DNA of 50,842 bases, from positions 1 to 50,842 of the IMG/VR virus record IMGVR_UViG_3300036770_007509; one strand, written 5' to 3'. Positions within the stretch are counted from its first letter, which is position 1, and each line of letters opens with the position of its first letter. The position numbers and the translations under genes are program-made. The DNA comes from a virus. Below are positions 26,202 through 34,758 of this stretch, piece after piece. Under the pieces are notes generated by a model that ran no database searches, was not told the DNA's origin, and worked only from the letters and a program-made list of their open reading frames with translations.

Positions 26202-27026
26202 TTGGAAACCAAACACAAGGATGACATAATCAGTATTTTGTTGCCCACTCGGGGCCGCACTGATGCATTAAAAACCAGTCTTGACAGCTTGTTTGATCTC
26301 GCCGATGATGTGGGCAAGCTCGAGCTTTTGTTGGGCATGGATGACGATGATGCTGCCAGTTCGCAATGGGTACAAGAAAATCTGCTTCCGGATCTAGACG
26401 CACGAGGCCTTGATTACACCTTGCTGCATTTTGAACCGTTGGGTTATGCCCGACTCAATGTCTATGTAAACGCACTGGCTCGACACAGTAGCGGAGACTG
26501 GTTTTTCTTCTGGAACGACGATGCTGTGATGTTGACGCCGGGCTGGGACACTCGCGTGCGAGAAAAAACTTCAGAATTTTGCTGCATACGCATCCCCACG
26601 CACAATTGTCATCCTTATGCTATATTCCCTATTATTCCACGGGCATGGCTGGACATCTGTGGTTATCTCAGCGATCACCAACTCAATGATGCATGGATCA
26701 GCCAGATCAGCTACATATTAGACATCATGGTCAATGTAGACATCGATGTAAGACACGATCGATTTGATCTCACTGGTGCCAATCAGGATGATACCTATCA
26801 ACGGCGTGTGATGTTTGAATTTGATCCCAGTGACCCCAGGGATTTCAACTATCCCTCAAGACGGCAACAACGCATGCAGGATGCGGTCAAGATCAGCAAC
26901 TTTCTAACTGCCCAAGGCAGAGACATGACCTGGTTCGGTCGGGTGCTGAAAGGTCAGCAAGATCCCTGGGCCAAAATGACCGGCCCTGAGTACGATCCCA
27001 ACAAACAGATCAAACAATGGAAATGA
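26202..27026 (+). CDS. GT-A family glycosyltransferase-like protein
   Basis: A 274-residue protein starting with a nucleotide-sugar strand (DIISILLPTRGRTDALKTSL), followed by LLLGMDDDDAA and WNDDAVML, which contain the acidic metal-binding motif of GT-A (family 2) enzymes. TTG start at 26202, five bases after queD. It would add a sugar using a nucleotide donor; acceptor unknown. It belongs to the glycan block with the RmlB-like and C-methyltransferase genes downstream. Confidence 0.75.
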   Translation: METKHKDDIISILLPTRGRTDALKTSLDSLFDLADDVGKLELLLGMDDDDAASSQWVQENLLPDLDARGLDYTLLHFEPLGYARLNVYVNALARHSSGDWFFFWNDDAVMLTPGWDTRVREKTSEFCCIRIPTHNCHPYAIFPIIPRAWLDICGYLSDHQLNDAWISQISYILDIMVNVDIDVRHDRFDLTGANQDDTYQRRVMFEFDPSDPRDFNYPSRRQQRMQDAVKISNFLTAQGRDMTWFGRVLKGQQDPWAKMTGPEYDPNKQIKQWK

Positions 27027-27079
27027 GTTGCGCCACTGTGTCACGTACTCGTGCACTCCAGCAGCCAACCCAGCATTTT

Positions 27080-27107
27080 TTGTCCAACGTTGATGACAAC
27101 TTATAAG
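27080..27107 (+). promoter_or_regulatory. Possible promoter of the RmlB-like gene
   Basis: TTGTCC (27080-27085), 16 bases, TATAAG (27102-27107), followed by GTAGGAG and the ATG at 27126. The -35 is poor and the spacer short, so this is tentative. Confidence 0.4.
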
Positions 27108-27125
27108 GTAGGAGATTCCAACTTA

Positions 27126-28169
27126 ATGAACAAACAAACCGTGATGGTCACTGGTGGTGCTGGATTTATTGGGCACCATATGATACGCCGATTGCTCAAG
27201 CACCCTGAGTACAATATTATTTCTCTGGATCGATTAGACTTTTCCGGTAATCTCAATCGACTTGCCGAACTTGCACAAGAATTTGGACCTGATGAGATGC
27301 GTAGATTGCGTGTGATATATCACGATCTTCGTGCAGAAATCAATCCACAATTGGCAGCCCAGATTGGTGGAGTCGACTATGTGATCCACATGGCCGCAGG
27401 CAGTCATGTCACACGCAGCATCGAAAACCCCATGTTGTTTGTGCAAGACAATGTGGTGGGTACATGTAACTTGTTGGACTACACTCGTAGATATTTGCCC
27501 GGTATCAAGAAGTTTATAAATTTTGGCACCGACGAAGTGTTTGGATCTGCACCTGACGGTGTTGAATACCGAGAATATGATCGCTACAACAGTCGCAGTC
27601 CTTATTCAGCCACCAAAGCTGGTGCCGAGGAACTGTGCGTGGCTTACGAAAACACATTTGGCATGCCTATCTACTGCACCCATACCATGAATGTTTTTGG
27701 AGAGCGGCAATTGCCAGAAAAGTTCCTGGGTTTGGTCATGCGCAAGGTACTGGACGATCAAGAAGTGACCATCCACTGTGATGAAAAAACTGGCACCGAA
27801 AGTGGCCTGCGTCATTGGGTACATGCTGCCGATGTGGCTGATGCAACCATGTTTATCATGAACTTGCCGCACAAGGGATTTGCATTGCCTGCTGATTTCG
27901 GCGGTGCCACTTGTCCCAAGTTCAATATTGTGGGGCAGCGAGAAATCAGCAATCTCGAAGTGGCACAACATGTTGCAAAGATAATGGGGCGTGGTCTCCG
28001 CTATGTCATGGTGGGATATGATACCCAACGCCCGGGACACGACTTTCGTTATGCACTCAGTGGCGAATACATGAAGAGTCTAGGATGGGAGCCCAAGTAC
28101 GACTTTGATACTCGCTTGGAACAAATGGTGAACTGGACTCTTAAAAACTCTCGCTGGTTGATGCTATGA
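27126..28169 (+). CDS. rmlB: NDP-sugar 4,6-dehydratase-like (RmlB-type)
   Basis: A 347-residue extended short-chain dehydrogenase. VTGGAGFIGHHMI (NAD site), FGTDEVFGSAP (the T-D-E motif of 4,6-dehydratases), YSATKAGAEEL (Tyr/Lys). The TDE triad is diagnostic of dTDP-glucose 4,6-dehydratase-type enzymes, which make 4-keto-6-deoxy sugars. ATG at 27126 follows TAGGAG by 11 bases. Next gene is a C-methyltransferase that acts on such keto sugars, overlapping by 4 bases. Confidence 0.85.
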   Translation: MNKQTVMVTGGAGFIGHHMIRRLLKHPEYNIISLDRLDFSGNLNRLAELAQEFGPDEMRRLRVIYHDLRAEINPQLAAQIGGVDYVIHMAAGSHVTRSIENPMLFVQDNVVGTCNLLDYTRRYLPGIKKFINFGTDEVFGSAPDGVEYREYDRYNSRSPYSATKAGAEELCVAYENTFGMPIYCTHTMNVFGERQLPEKFLGLVMRKVLDDQEVTIHCDEKTGTESGLRHWVHAADVADATMFIMNLPHKGFALPADFGGATCPKFNIVGQREISNLEVAQHVAKIMGRGLRYVMVGYDTQRPGHDFRYALSGEYMKSLGWEPKYDFDTRLEQMVNWTLKNSRWLML

Positions 28170-29374
28170 ATCATGTACATGAAAACACGCAATGTCTGGC
28201 GTGTGGCAGCCACGACATTCAAACAGCACTGGATCTAGGAGTCCAGCCTCTGGCCAATGCCTATAAAACAGCAGCCAGTGATGCCGAAAATCGTTATCCT
28301 TTGGCAGTGAGGCTTTGCCACGACTGCTATCATCTGCAGTTGAGTCATACCGTTGATCCAGGAATTATCTACAAGAATTACTTGTATGCCACTGGCACCA
28401 ACAAGACCATCCGAGAATACTCACAGTGGTTTGCTAATTTTTGTTTGGAATATCTTCCTGGATCATCCAGTGTGCTTGATATTGGGTGCAACGATGGCAC
28501 CCAATTAGACTATTTCAAGCAATTGGGATTGAAAACCCATGGTATTGATCCGGCTGAAAATTTGCACCAACGCAGCAGCGCCAATCACAGTGTGGTGTGT
28601 GACTTCTTTGGTCCGTCGGCAGTGGCTCAGCTGGGCCACAACGACTACAACATAATCACCGCACAGAATGTTTGCGCGCACAATCCTGATCCTTTGGGAT
28701 TTTTGCAGTCGTGCCGCGATCTCATGCGTGATCATACACTGTTGTTTGTGCAAACCAGCCAAGCTGACATGGTGTTGCACAACGAGTTTGATACCATCTA
28801 TCATGAGCATGTGAACTTCTTCAATGCCAACAGCATGTTTAAATTGGCGCAGCGTGCCGGACTGCACTTGATTGATGTTGTTAAAACTCCCATACACGGC
28901 AACAGCTACATCTTTGTGTTGAGTTTGCACCCTAGTCGTCGGCATCATGTGCAGAACATCCTTGCCATGGAAGCATCACTGCTTGAAATCAGCACCTATC
29001 AACAATGGCGTGATACTGTAGAATCAAACATGACAGCGTTGAAAGTGTTGGTTGAGCAGTATCGCACACAAGGATACCTGTTGGTGGGCTATGGAGCTGC
29101 AGCCAAAGGCAATACCTTGTTGAACTATGCCGAGCTTGATCTAGATTTTATTGTGGATGACAATCCTCTCAAACAAGGATTGTACACACCTGGACGTGCT
29201 GTTGCCATAGTGGGCATTGGACGCCTACAAGACTTGGATCAACATGTCCGTGTGTTGTTTGTTCCACTGGCATGGAATTTCTTTGATGAGATTCGACAAC
29301 GCATCCTTGCTGTGCGTAACCACGAGCGTGATGAATTTTTACGATATTTTCCCAAGGTAGAATTGGTGAGATGA
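28166..29374 (+). CDS. Sugar C-methyltransferase (three-domain type)
   Basis: A 402-residue protein with an N-terminal zinc domain (CLACGSHDIQTALDLGVQPLANAY, later CHDCYH), a class I methyltransferase core (SSVLDIGCNDGTQLDYF) and a C-terminal domain (LVGYGAAAKGNTLLNY, VDDNPLKQG). This architecture is that of NDP-hexose C-methyltransferases, which methylate keto-deoxy sugars. It directly follows and overlaps the RmlB-like gene, so the pair probably makes a branched methylated deoxysugar. Confidence 0.85.
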   Translation: MNHVHENTQCLACGSHDIQTALDLGVQPLANAYKTAASDAENRYPLAVRLCHDCYHLQLSHTVDPGIIYKNYLYATGTNKTIREYSQWFANFCLEYLPGSSSVLDIGCNDGTQLDYFKQLGLKTHGIDPAENLHQRSSANHSVVCDFFGPSAVAQLGHNDYNIITAQNVCAHNPDPLGFLQSCRDLMRDHTLLFVQTSQADMVLHNEFDTIYHEHVNFFNANSMFKLAQRAGLHLIDVVKTPIHGNSYIFVLSLHPSRRHHVQNILAMEASLLEISTYQQWRDTVESNMTALKVLVEQYRTQGYLLVGYGAAAKGNTLLNYAELDLDFIVDDNPLKQGLYTPGRAVAIVGIGRLQDLDQHVRVLFVPLAWNFFDEIRQRILAVRNHERDEFLRYFPKVELVR

Positions 29375-30138
29375 AGAACTATCTAATCAAGGGCCTACAC
29401 AAAATTGGCAGCACCAAATGGTGGCCCGGCAGTGATCGCAGTTGGGAAGGTGATCTGTACCCCATGTACGAGAAGATGAATGAACTCAGCGAACAAAGTT
29501 TTTTCCATTTCTTAGAAGATGACTGGGAACTGATCAATCTTGTGAGCTCGGCCACAGATGTGAACCATGTGTTTAGGCAACAGTTTCAGTCTATATGGGA
29601 AATTTGGCAACGTGAGCCCTGCAATATTTTTTATTGCGGTTCTGATACCCAGATGATCAAGCCCACCCGGGTATTTGATCAATATCAACACTTTCTATTG
29701 TTCAACTACACTGACCCAAAAAGTTTTGGTCCATGTGTGCACTTTCTCAATGCTGACATTAGATACTATCCAAATACCATGAGCCGAGACATGTGGACCT
29801 GGGCATTGGCACAAACCAAAACACTTGACTGGTGGAACAGCGATCAGTTACTATACAATCAGATGGTATGGAGTCAAGGGATTGGGGCAGAAAAAGTCAT
29901 CGATCCTCGCATGGCCTATCAGGGGTTCATGTTGCCCGGTGATGATCGAAAACGTGCCATGTCCGACAAATGGAACAATTGTAGGATCGAGGATGCAAAT
30001 ATCATTCACTGGCATGGCAGTCGTGGCGCACAAGCAAAGCTGGAATTGATGCAGAACATCAACTCTCAATTGGGTGTGCCTTCTACTGCGATCCGTGACA
30101 TTACCCGACAAGTCATCGATATTTCTCATATCGCATAG
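29371..30138 (+). CDS. Glycosyltransferase-like protein, unassigned family
   Basis: A 255-residue protein with a GT-A-like pattern (IFYCGSDTQMIKP, FLNADIRYYPNT, SDQLLYNQMVW, IIHWHGSRGAQAK). The SDQ and H-x-H-G motifs resemble retaining glycosyltransferases that act on polysaccharides, but I cannot name a family. Its start overlaps the C-methyltransferase stop (ATGA). Followed by a cupin. Confidence 0.55.
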   Translation: MKNYLIKGLHKIGSTKWWPGSDRSWEGDLYPMYEKMNELSEQSFFHFLEDDWELINLVSSATDVNHVFRQQFQSIWEIWQREPCNIFYCGSDTQMIKPTRVFDQYQHFLLFNYTDPKSFGPCVHFLNADIRYYPNTMSRDMWTWALAQTKTLDWWNSDQLLYNQMVWSQGIGAEKVIDPRMAYQGFMLPGDDRKRAMSDKWNNCRIEDANIIHWHGSRGAQAKLELMQNINSQLGVPSTAIRDITRQVIDISHIA

Positions 30139-30156
30139 AGGCATCTACACAACGCC

Positions 30157-30507
30157 ATGATCGCAGGAAAAGTATGGGGCCACACCCAATTACTGGAAGC
30201 CAATGGTGTGTTGGAATTCCATAGGATTGAAGCCAGAGCAGGCGGAGTTTGTAGCAAACACAAACACAGACACAAATGGAACGGGTTTTTTGTAGAGTCA
30301 GGAAAGATGATTGTACGTGTGTGGAAGAACGATTATGATCTAGTGGACGAAACTGTGCTGACTGCAGGACAATATACCAAAGTTGCTCCTGGAGAATATC
30401 ACCAGTTTGAAGCAGTTGAAGATACCATTGCTTTTGAATTGTACTGGGCAGAATTTGATCATAACGATATAGAAAGAGAAACTGTGGGATTTTCCAAAGA
30501 ATCTTAG
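30157..30507 (+). CDS. Cupin-domain protein
   Basis: A 116-residue cupin with first motif CSKHKHRHKWNGFFVESGK (three metal His) and second motif PGEYHQFEAVED. Single-domain cupins of this size act as sugar ketoisomerases, epimerases or binding proteins. Next to RmlB- and C-methyltransferase-like genes, an isomerase acting on the keto sugar is plausible. No clear Shine-Dalgarno. Substrate unknown. Confidence 0.75.
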   Translation: MIAGKVWGHTQLLEANGVLEFHRIEARAGGVCSKHKHRHKWNGFFVESGKMIVRVWKNDYDLVDETVLTAGQYTKVAPGEYHQFEAVEDTIAFELYWAEFDHNDIERETVGFSKES

Positions 30508-30516
30508 GAGGATTGT

Positions 30517-31110
30517 TTGAAAAAAATATATGTAAGCTGGAATGACATACAACGCCAGACACAAGAATTGGTGAGACAAATGTGGTTGGATCAATGGGTT
30601 CCTGACTATATCGTGGGCATCACTCGAGGCGGTCTGACTCCGGCCGTGCTTATCAGTCAGTATCTGGATCGACCCATGTACACATTGAAAGTGAGCTTGC
30701 AACAACAAACACCTGACTGCGAAAGTCATGTGTGGATGAGTGAAGATGCGTTTGGATACCATCGTCTTGACCTAGACTCTGGTATCTCTCAAACCGATCT
30801 CAGTAATTCTGCTCTCCGCAAGAACATATTGATTGTCGACGACATCAATGATCAAGGTTCCACATTGAACTGGATCAAAAATGATTGGCAGACAAATTGT
30901 TTGCCAGCCAACCCAGACTGGAAGGATGTCTGGAACAGCAATGTGCGCATAGCCGTGCTGTATCACAACGAAGCTAGCCACAGCGAAATAGATCCTGACT
31001 ACTATGCAGAGTCGATCAACAAGATAGAAGATCCAAGTTGGGTGGTTTTCCCCTGGGAAGAATGGTGGCGTCGATGGAACCCCAATGAACAGCACAAGGA
31101 GATGACATGA
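30517..31110 (+). CDS. Type I phosphoribosyltransferase
   Basis: A 197-residue protein with IVGITRGGLTPAVLIS and the PRPP-binding loop NILIVDDINDQGST, as in hypoxanthine/xanthine-guanine phosphoribosyltransferases. It would salvage purine bases or act on a related base. TTG start at 30517 with GGAGG. Downstream genes are MazG, a glycosylase, QueE and NadE, so nucleotide metabolism is the common theme. Exact base specificity is not readable. Confidence 0.8.
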   Translation: MKKIYVSWNDIQRQTQELVRQMWLDQWVPDYIVGITRGGLTPAVLISQYLDRPMYTLKVSLQQQTPDCESHVWMSEDAFGYHRLDLDSGISQTDLSNSALRKNILIVDDINDQGSTLNWIKNDWQTNCLPANPDWKDVWNSNVRIAVLYHNEASHSEIDPDYYAESINKIEDPSWVVFPWEEWWRRWNPNEQHKEMT

Positions 31111-31475
31111 GCAATCCTTTTTTAGATCAATCACAGTTTATGCGAGCTTGCGGACAGACTGTGGGTGAACGAAACAATGCCCAGTTCATGATGTACTACA
31201 CTCTAATCAAAGAAGAGATGGCTGAACTCATGGCCGCATATCAGCTTGATGATCGTACCGAACAACTGGACGCACTCATCGACATCTTGGTTGTTACCAT
31301 TGGTGCCCTGCACTCCATAGGCTGTGATCCACAAGATGCCTGGAACGAAGTCATGCGCACAAATATTGCCAAGATAGATCCCGTCACAGGTCGAGTAAAC
31401 CGCAGAGAAGATGGCAAGATACTCAAGCCCGATGGATGGCAAGCTCCACAACTGGCAAGGCATCTCCGTGATTGA
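31107..31475 (+). CDS. mazG: MazG-like nucleotide pyrophosphohydrolase
   Basis: A 122-residue all-helical protein. EEMAELMAAYQ and LDALIDILVVTIGALHSIG carry the E-x-x-E and D pairs for magnesium. It hydrolyses nucleoside triphosphates to monophosphates; phage MazG may alter (p)ppGpp or dNTP levels. Overlaps the phosphoribosyltransferase (ATGA) and the glycosylase-like gene. Confidence 0.85.
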   Translation: MSNPFLDQSQFMRACGQTVGERNNAQFMMYYTLIKEEMAELMAAYQLDDRTEQLDALIDILVVTIGALHSIGCDPQDAWNEVMRTNIAKIDPVTGRVNRREDGKILKPDGWQAPQLARHLRD

Positions 31476-31896
31476 GCCCTTGCGTGATGATCTCATGGTG
31501 CAACAGCAGTTGGGCGGTCGCACTCGGCGCGATCGGATCTGGCAACACATGGTGGCCGTGATCATGCTGAACCAGACTGGCCGCAAGCCTGTGAAAACTG
31601 TGTTTCCCGTCTTTGTGGATCGTTGGCCCGAGCCCGTAGCATTTTTACATGCCGACGTGGACGAGGTGCGCGACGTGATCTGGCCCTTGGGCATGGTGAA
31701 CGTGAGAACCACGAGACTGAAGAGGATGACCGCAGACTACTTGACCTGGGACTTTGAAGATGCTACAATGCTGTATGGCATTGGCAAGTACGGATCCGAT
31801 TCATACGAGATATTTTTCAATCACAACTATTCAGTAGATCCCACTGACAAAGAATTGAAACGCTATTTACAAGAAGAAATTTTTACTGCGACCTAA
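31411..31896 (+). CDS. HhH-GPD DNA glycosylase-like protein
   Basis: Up to 161 residues. MVAVIMLNQTGRKPVKTVFP, DVIWPLGMVNVRTTRLKRM and LYGIGKYGSDSYEIFF match the helix-hairpin-helix and catalytic Asp region of MBD4/MutY-type base-excision glycosylases. It overlaps the MazG gene by 65 bases if the ATG at 31411 is used; a later start (GTG 31468) would shorten this. It precedes queE by eight bases. A repair or base-processing role on modified DNA is possible. Confidence 0.65.
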   Translation: MARYSSPMDGKLHNWQGISVIEPLRDDLMVQQQLGGRTRRDRIWQHMVAVIMLNQTGRKPVKTVFPVFVDRWPEPVAFLHADVDEVRDVIWPLGMVNVRTTRLKRMTADYLTWDFEDATMLYGIGKYGSDSYEIFFNHNYSVDPTDKELKRYLQEEIFTAT

Positions 31897-31899
31897 ATA
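31892..31899 (+). promoter_or_regulatory. AT-rich late-like box CCTAAATA before queE
   Basis: CCTAAATA ends five bases before the ATG at 31905 and overlaps the previous stop codon. Only two positions differ from TATAAATA, and the spacing is the same as at 2152 and 2363. Confidence 0.3.
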
Positions 31900-31904
31900 A
31901 AAAC

Positions 31905-32798
31905 ATGGAAAAAATAACCTACACTGAAATATTCTATAGCTTGCAGGGCGAGGGCCGTTGGACCGGAGTACCTTCGGTGTTCTTCCGCACATTTGGTTGT
32001 AACTTCCGATGTCGCAAGTTCGGTCGAGATCGTAACGACGTAATCACAGGACACAATCCCGAAGTCTCGGAGATAATCAAGCTAGTAGAACAGGATCCCG
32101 ATAGATATCGTGAATTCCGAGATCTGCCATTAGTCACAACAGGTTGCGACACCTATGCATCAATCTATCCAGAATTCAAAAGATTCAATCATCAGGCCGA
32201 TGTTTACACGATAGCAGACGAAATACATCAACTACTGCCGGAGAATAGATGGGATATCAACGACCTCGATCCCATACACTTCATCATCACAGGCGGCGAA
32301 CCTTTGCTGGCCTATCAACAGCTTTATCCTGAACTCTTGGATATGCTGTGTCAGCGAGGTCTACGCGACCTAACCATCGAAACCAATGGCACACAAGAAC
32401 TCTATGCAGACGTTGTCAAATATCTCGTTGAAGATTTTACACGCATGGGCCGTGACCGAGACCGACTCACGTTCTCGGTAAGCCCAAAACTGCCAGGATC
32501 TGGAGAATCCTGGGACTCGGCCATAAGACCCAACACAGTCAAGAGCTATGAGATGATAGGTTTTACCTATCTCAAGTTTGTGGTGGCGACACAGCAAGAT
32601 GTAGAAGATGCTGAAAGAGCTGTGGCCGAATATCGCGACGCAGGATTTGGTGGACCGGTGTATCTCATGCCCACAGGCGGAGTTCCTGAAGTCTACAATC
32701 TCAATGTACGTGAAATAGCACAGGCTGCCTTGCACCGTGGTTGGAGATACAGTCCACGCTTGCAGGTAGATATCTGGCGCAACGAATGGGGAACCTAA
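31905..32798 (+). CDS. queE: 7-carboxy-7-deazaguanine synthase (QueE-like)
   Basis: A 297-residue radical SAM enzyme. It starts ITYTEIFYSLQGEG, the diagnostic QueE strand; FIITGGEPLLAYQQLYP binds SAM. The iron-sulfur motif is unusual: C32 and C36 are present (GCNFRCRKFG) but the third Cys is Phe39; a Cys at 81 (VTTGCDTYAS) is the nearest alternative. Long insertions like this occur in phage QueE forms. It converts 6-carboxytetrahydropterin to 7-carboxy-7-deazaguanine. Followed by nadE one base after its stop. Confidence 0.88.
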   Translation: MEKITYTEIFYSLQGEGRWTGVPSVFFRTFGCNFRCRKFGRDRNDVITGHNPEVSEIIKLVEQDPDRYREFRDLPLVTTGCDTYASIYPEFKRFNHQADVYTIADEIHQLLPENRWDINDLDPIHFIITGGEPLLAYQQLYPELLDMLCQRGLRDLTIETNGTQELYADVVKYLVEDFTRMGRDRDRLTFSVSPKLPGSGESWDSAIRPNTVKSYEMIGFTYLKFVVATQQDVEDAERAVAEYRDAGFGGPVYLMPTGGVPEVYNLNVREIAQAALHRGWRYSPRLQVDIWRNEWGT

Positions 32799-32799
32799 C

Positions 32800-33558
32800 A
32801 TGATCGATCTTGCAACACAAATTTCAAAATGGATTCGTAACTATGCCGAAGACAGCGGGCACGATACTTTGGTAATAGGAGTATCAGGCGGAGTTGACTC
32901 GGCCACTGTGAGTACCTTGTGTGCTCGTACAGGTCTAAACACCATCGCTGTGTCGATGCCGATACGTCAGCGCCCTGAGCAAAATGAACTCAGCCTTGCG
33001 CATTGTGCATGGTTAGACAGCAATTTTGCCAATGTAGAAACACGGGTGTTTGATCTCACAGAAGTTTTTGAACTCTTTGAAAAAAGCATGTCTCCCTTTG
33101 TTGATACATTGGCTTTTGCCAACAGTCGCAGCAGGCTCAGGATGGTGACACTGTATCAGATAGCACAGAGCAGCGGCGGTCTAGTGGTAGGTACAGGAAA
33201 CAAAGTTGAAGATTTTGGAGTGGGATTTTATACCAAATACGGTGACGGTGGAGTAGATATAGGGCCCATCGGCGATCTCACAAAGACCGAGGTGTGGGCC
33301 ATGGCCAGAGATCTTGGCATCGACAGCCGCATCATCGATGCTCCGCCCACTGATGGATTATGGGACGATGGGCGCAACGATCAAGATCAGCTGGGTGGCC
33401 TATCTTATGCTGAATTAGAAAGAGCCATGGACATCGACGAAGGCCGTATCACACGAGCATCTGATGCAGACAATACCTTGGTAGAACAGTACCGTGTGAT
33501 CCGAAAACGGAGTCTTCACAAGATGAATCCCATACCCATCTTCCGAAAGTCTCACTGA
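32800..33558 (+). CDS. nadE: NAD synthase (NadE-like)
   Basis: A 252-residue PP-loop enzyme (E. coli NadE has 275). VIGVSGGVDSATVSTL is the ATP pyrophosphatase loop; MVTLYQIAQSSGGLVVGTGNKVEDFGVGF and DIGPIGDLTKTEVWA with APPTDGLWDDGRNDQDQLGG are NadE-specific. It amidates nicotinic acid adenine dinucleotide to NAD. In the same run as queE, so one transcript. It may refill NAD depleted by phage growth or by host defence; role inferred. Confidence 0.9.
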   Translation: MIDLATQISKWIRNYAEDSGHDTLVIGVSGGVDSATVSTLCARTGLNTIAVSMPIRQRPEQNELSLAHCAWLDSNFANVETRVFDLTEVFELFEKSMSPFVDTLAFANSRSRLRMVTLYQIAQSSGGLVVGTGNKVEDFGVGFYTKYGDGGVDIGPIGDLTKTEVWAMARDLGIDSRIIDAPPTDGLWDDGRNDQDQLGGLSYAELERAMDIDEGRITRASDADNTLVEQYRVIRKRSLHKMNPIPIFRKSH

Positions 33559-33983
33559 TGGGATGGATACAACGATTCGGTAACAAAATCTTGCAGAAAC
33601 CGGAAAAGATCGACAAAAAAACGCAAGAGAAAACAAAACCTGACAGTGCCACAAAAAAGACTACAAAAAATAACACTGACAAAGAATTGGCCACCAAACA
33701 AGGCGAGCCTTATGTGGCCATAATCGGGCTTGATGTCAATCCCGAAAATCTACATGAGGGAGCGTTTGAGCTTGACTGGAATGACAAATTCATAGCCAAT
33801 CTAGTACGTGCTGGATACCAGATGCAGGCAAATGAGCCGGAGAATGTCATAGTAGATCGTTGGTTCCAGAACATCTGCCGGCATGTGGTCATGGAAAGTT
33901 GGGAGCAAGAACAGGCCATAAATCCACAACCGAGATTTACCCAAACACGTGACATCGGCGGTGGACGCAAGGAAGTTTCGTGA
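33558..33983 (+). CDS. Conserved T4-like phage protein, unknown function
   Basis: A 141-residue protein: a Lys/Thr-rich disordered N-terminus (to about residue 45) and a conserved alpha-beta part (GEPYVAIIGLDVNPENLHEG, FELDWNDKFIANLVRAGY, WFQNICRHVVMES). Similar proteins with the same block are widespread in marine T4-like phages with no role assigned. Overlaps the nadE stop. Function unknown. Confidence 0.7.
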   Translation: MGWIQRFGNKILQKPEKIDKKTQEKTKPDSATKKTTKNNTDKELATKQGEPYVAIIGLDVNPENLHEGAFELDWNDKFIANLVRAGYQMQANEPENVIVDRWFQNICRHVVMESWEQEQAINPQPRFTQTRDIGGGRKEVS

Positions 33984-34038
33984 TCGACAGTGATTTTTGG
34001 CTTCACTTCTCTATATACCTTGATCAGTCAGGAACCCC

Positions 34039-34749
34039 ATGAAACTGTTCGTAAACGGTGACAGCCATACAGCAGCCGCTGAAGCAGTAAATCCGCATGC
34101 TTTTGCCGAAGACGACGGAAGATACAACTATCTTGGACGTGTGCCGCATCCGGCCAATCTCCGTGTGAGTTGGGGCAAACGCCTGAGCGAAACCCTCAAA
34201 TATGGTTTTTATTGTGCTGCTGAATCTGCATCCAGCAATCATCGCATCCGTCGCACCACTCGTGAATGGCTACAACAAAATCCGCAGTCCACCACAGAAA
34301 GCCTGGTGATCATACAGTGGAGCACCTGGGAGCGACAGGAATGGTTGATCGACGGCATGTATTACCAGGTCACTGCTTCTGGCATCGACGATGTGCCATC
34401 CGGGCACCAGGATCGATATCGCAGATATATCGCTGATCTAGACTGGAAGGCAGTGACCGAATACGAACACCGTGAGATCTGGCAACTGCATCAAGAACTG
34501 GCAGATCTATCAGTGCCGCATGTGTTTTTCAATGGCAACAACCATTTCGATTGCATACCAGAAGATCAGCGTAGAGACTGGGGAGCCAGCTACATCGCCC
34601 CTTATGATCCGGAATCTACCTATCATCAGTGGCTTTTGGCACACGGATTCCAGACAGTTTCTCCAGATTCCTATCATTTTGGGACCGAAGCCCACGGTGC
34701 ATGGAGTGTTTTTATGTTACAATATGTTATCAAAAACCAGATGGTATGA
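34039..34749 (+). CDS. SGNH/GDSL-like hydrolase
   Basis: A 236-residue protein with LFVNGDSHTAAA (block I Ser motif), NGNNHFD and a C-terminal SYHFGTEAHGAWSVFM that supplies the active-site Asp/His. Same family as the gene at 318, with different length. It could deacylate a surface polysaccharide. CAGGAA precedes the ATG. Substrate unknown. Confidence 0.65.
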   Translation: MKLFVNGDSHTAAAEAVNPHAFAEDDGRYNYLGRVPHPANLRVSWGKRLSETLKYGFYCAAESASSNHRIRRTTREWLQQNPQSTTESLVIIQWSTWERQEWLIDGMYYQVTASGIDDVPSGHQDRYRRYIADLDWKAVTEYEHREIWQLHQELADLSVPHVFFNGNNHFDCIPEDQRRDWGASYIAPYDPESTYHQWLLAHGFQTVSPDSYHFGTEAHGAWSVFMLQYVIKNQMV

Positions 34750-34758
34750 ACACACTCC

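Noticed and set aside
32800-33558. NadE-like protein considered as QueC because of its place after queE
   Set aside because: NadE-specific motifs (VVGTGNKVED, GDLTKTEVW, PPTDGLWDDGR) are clear.
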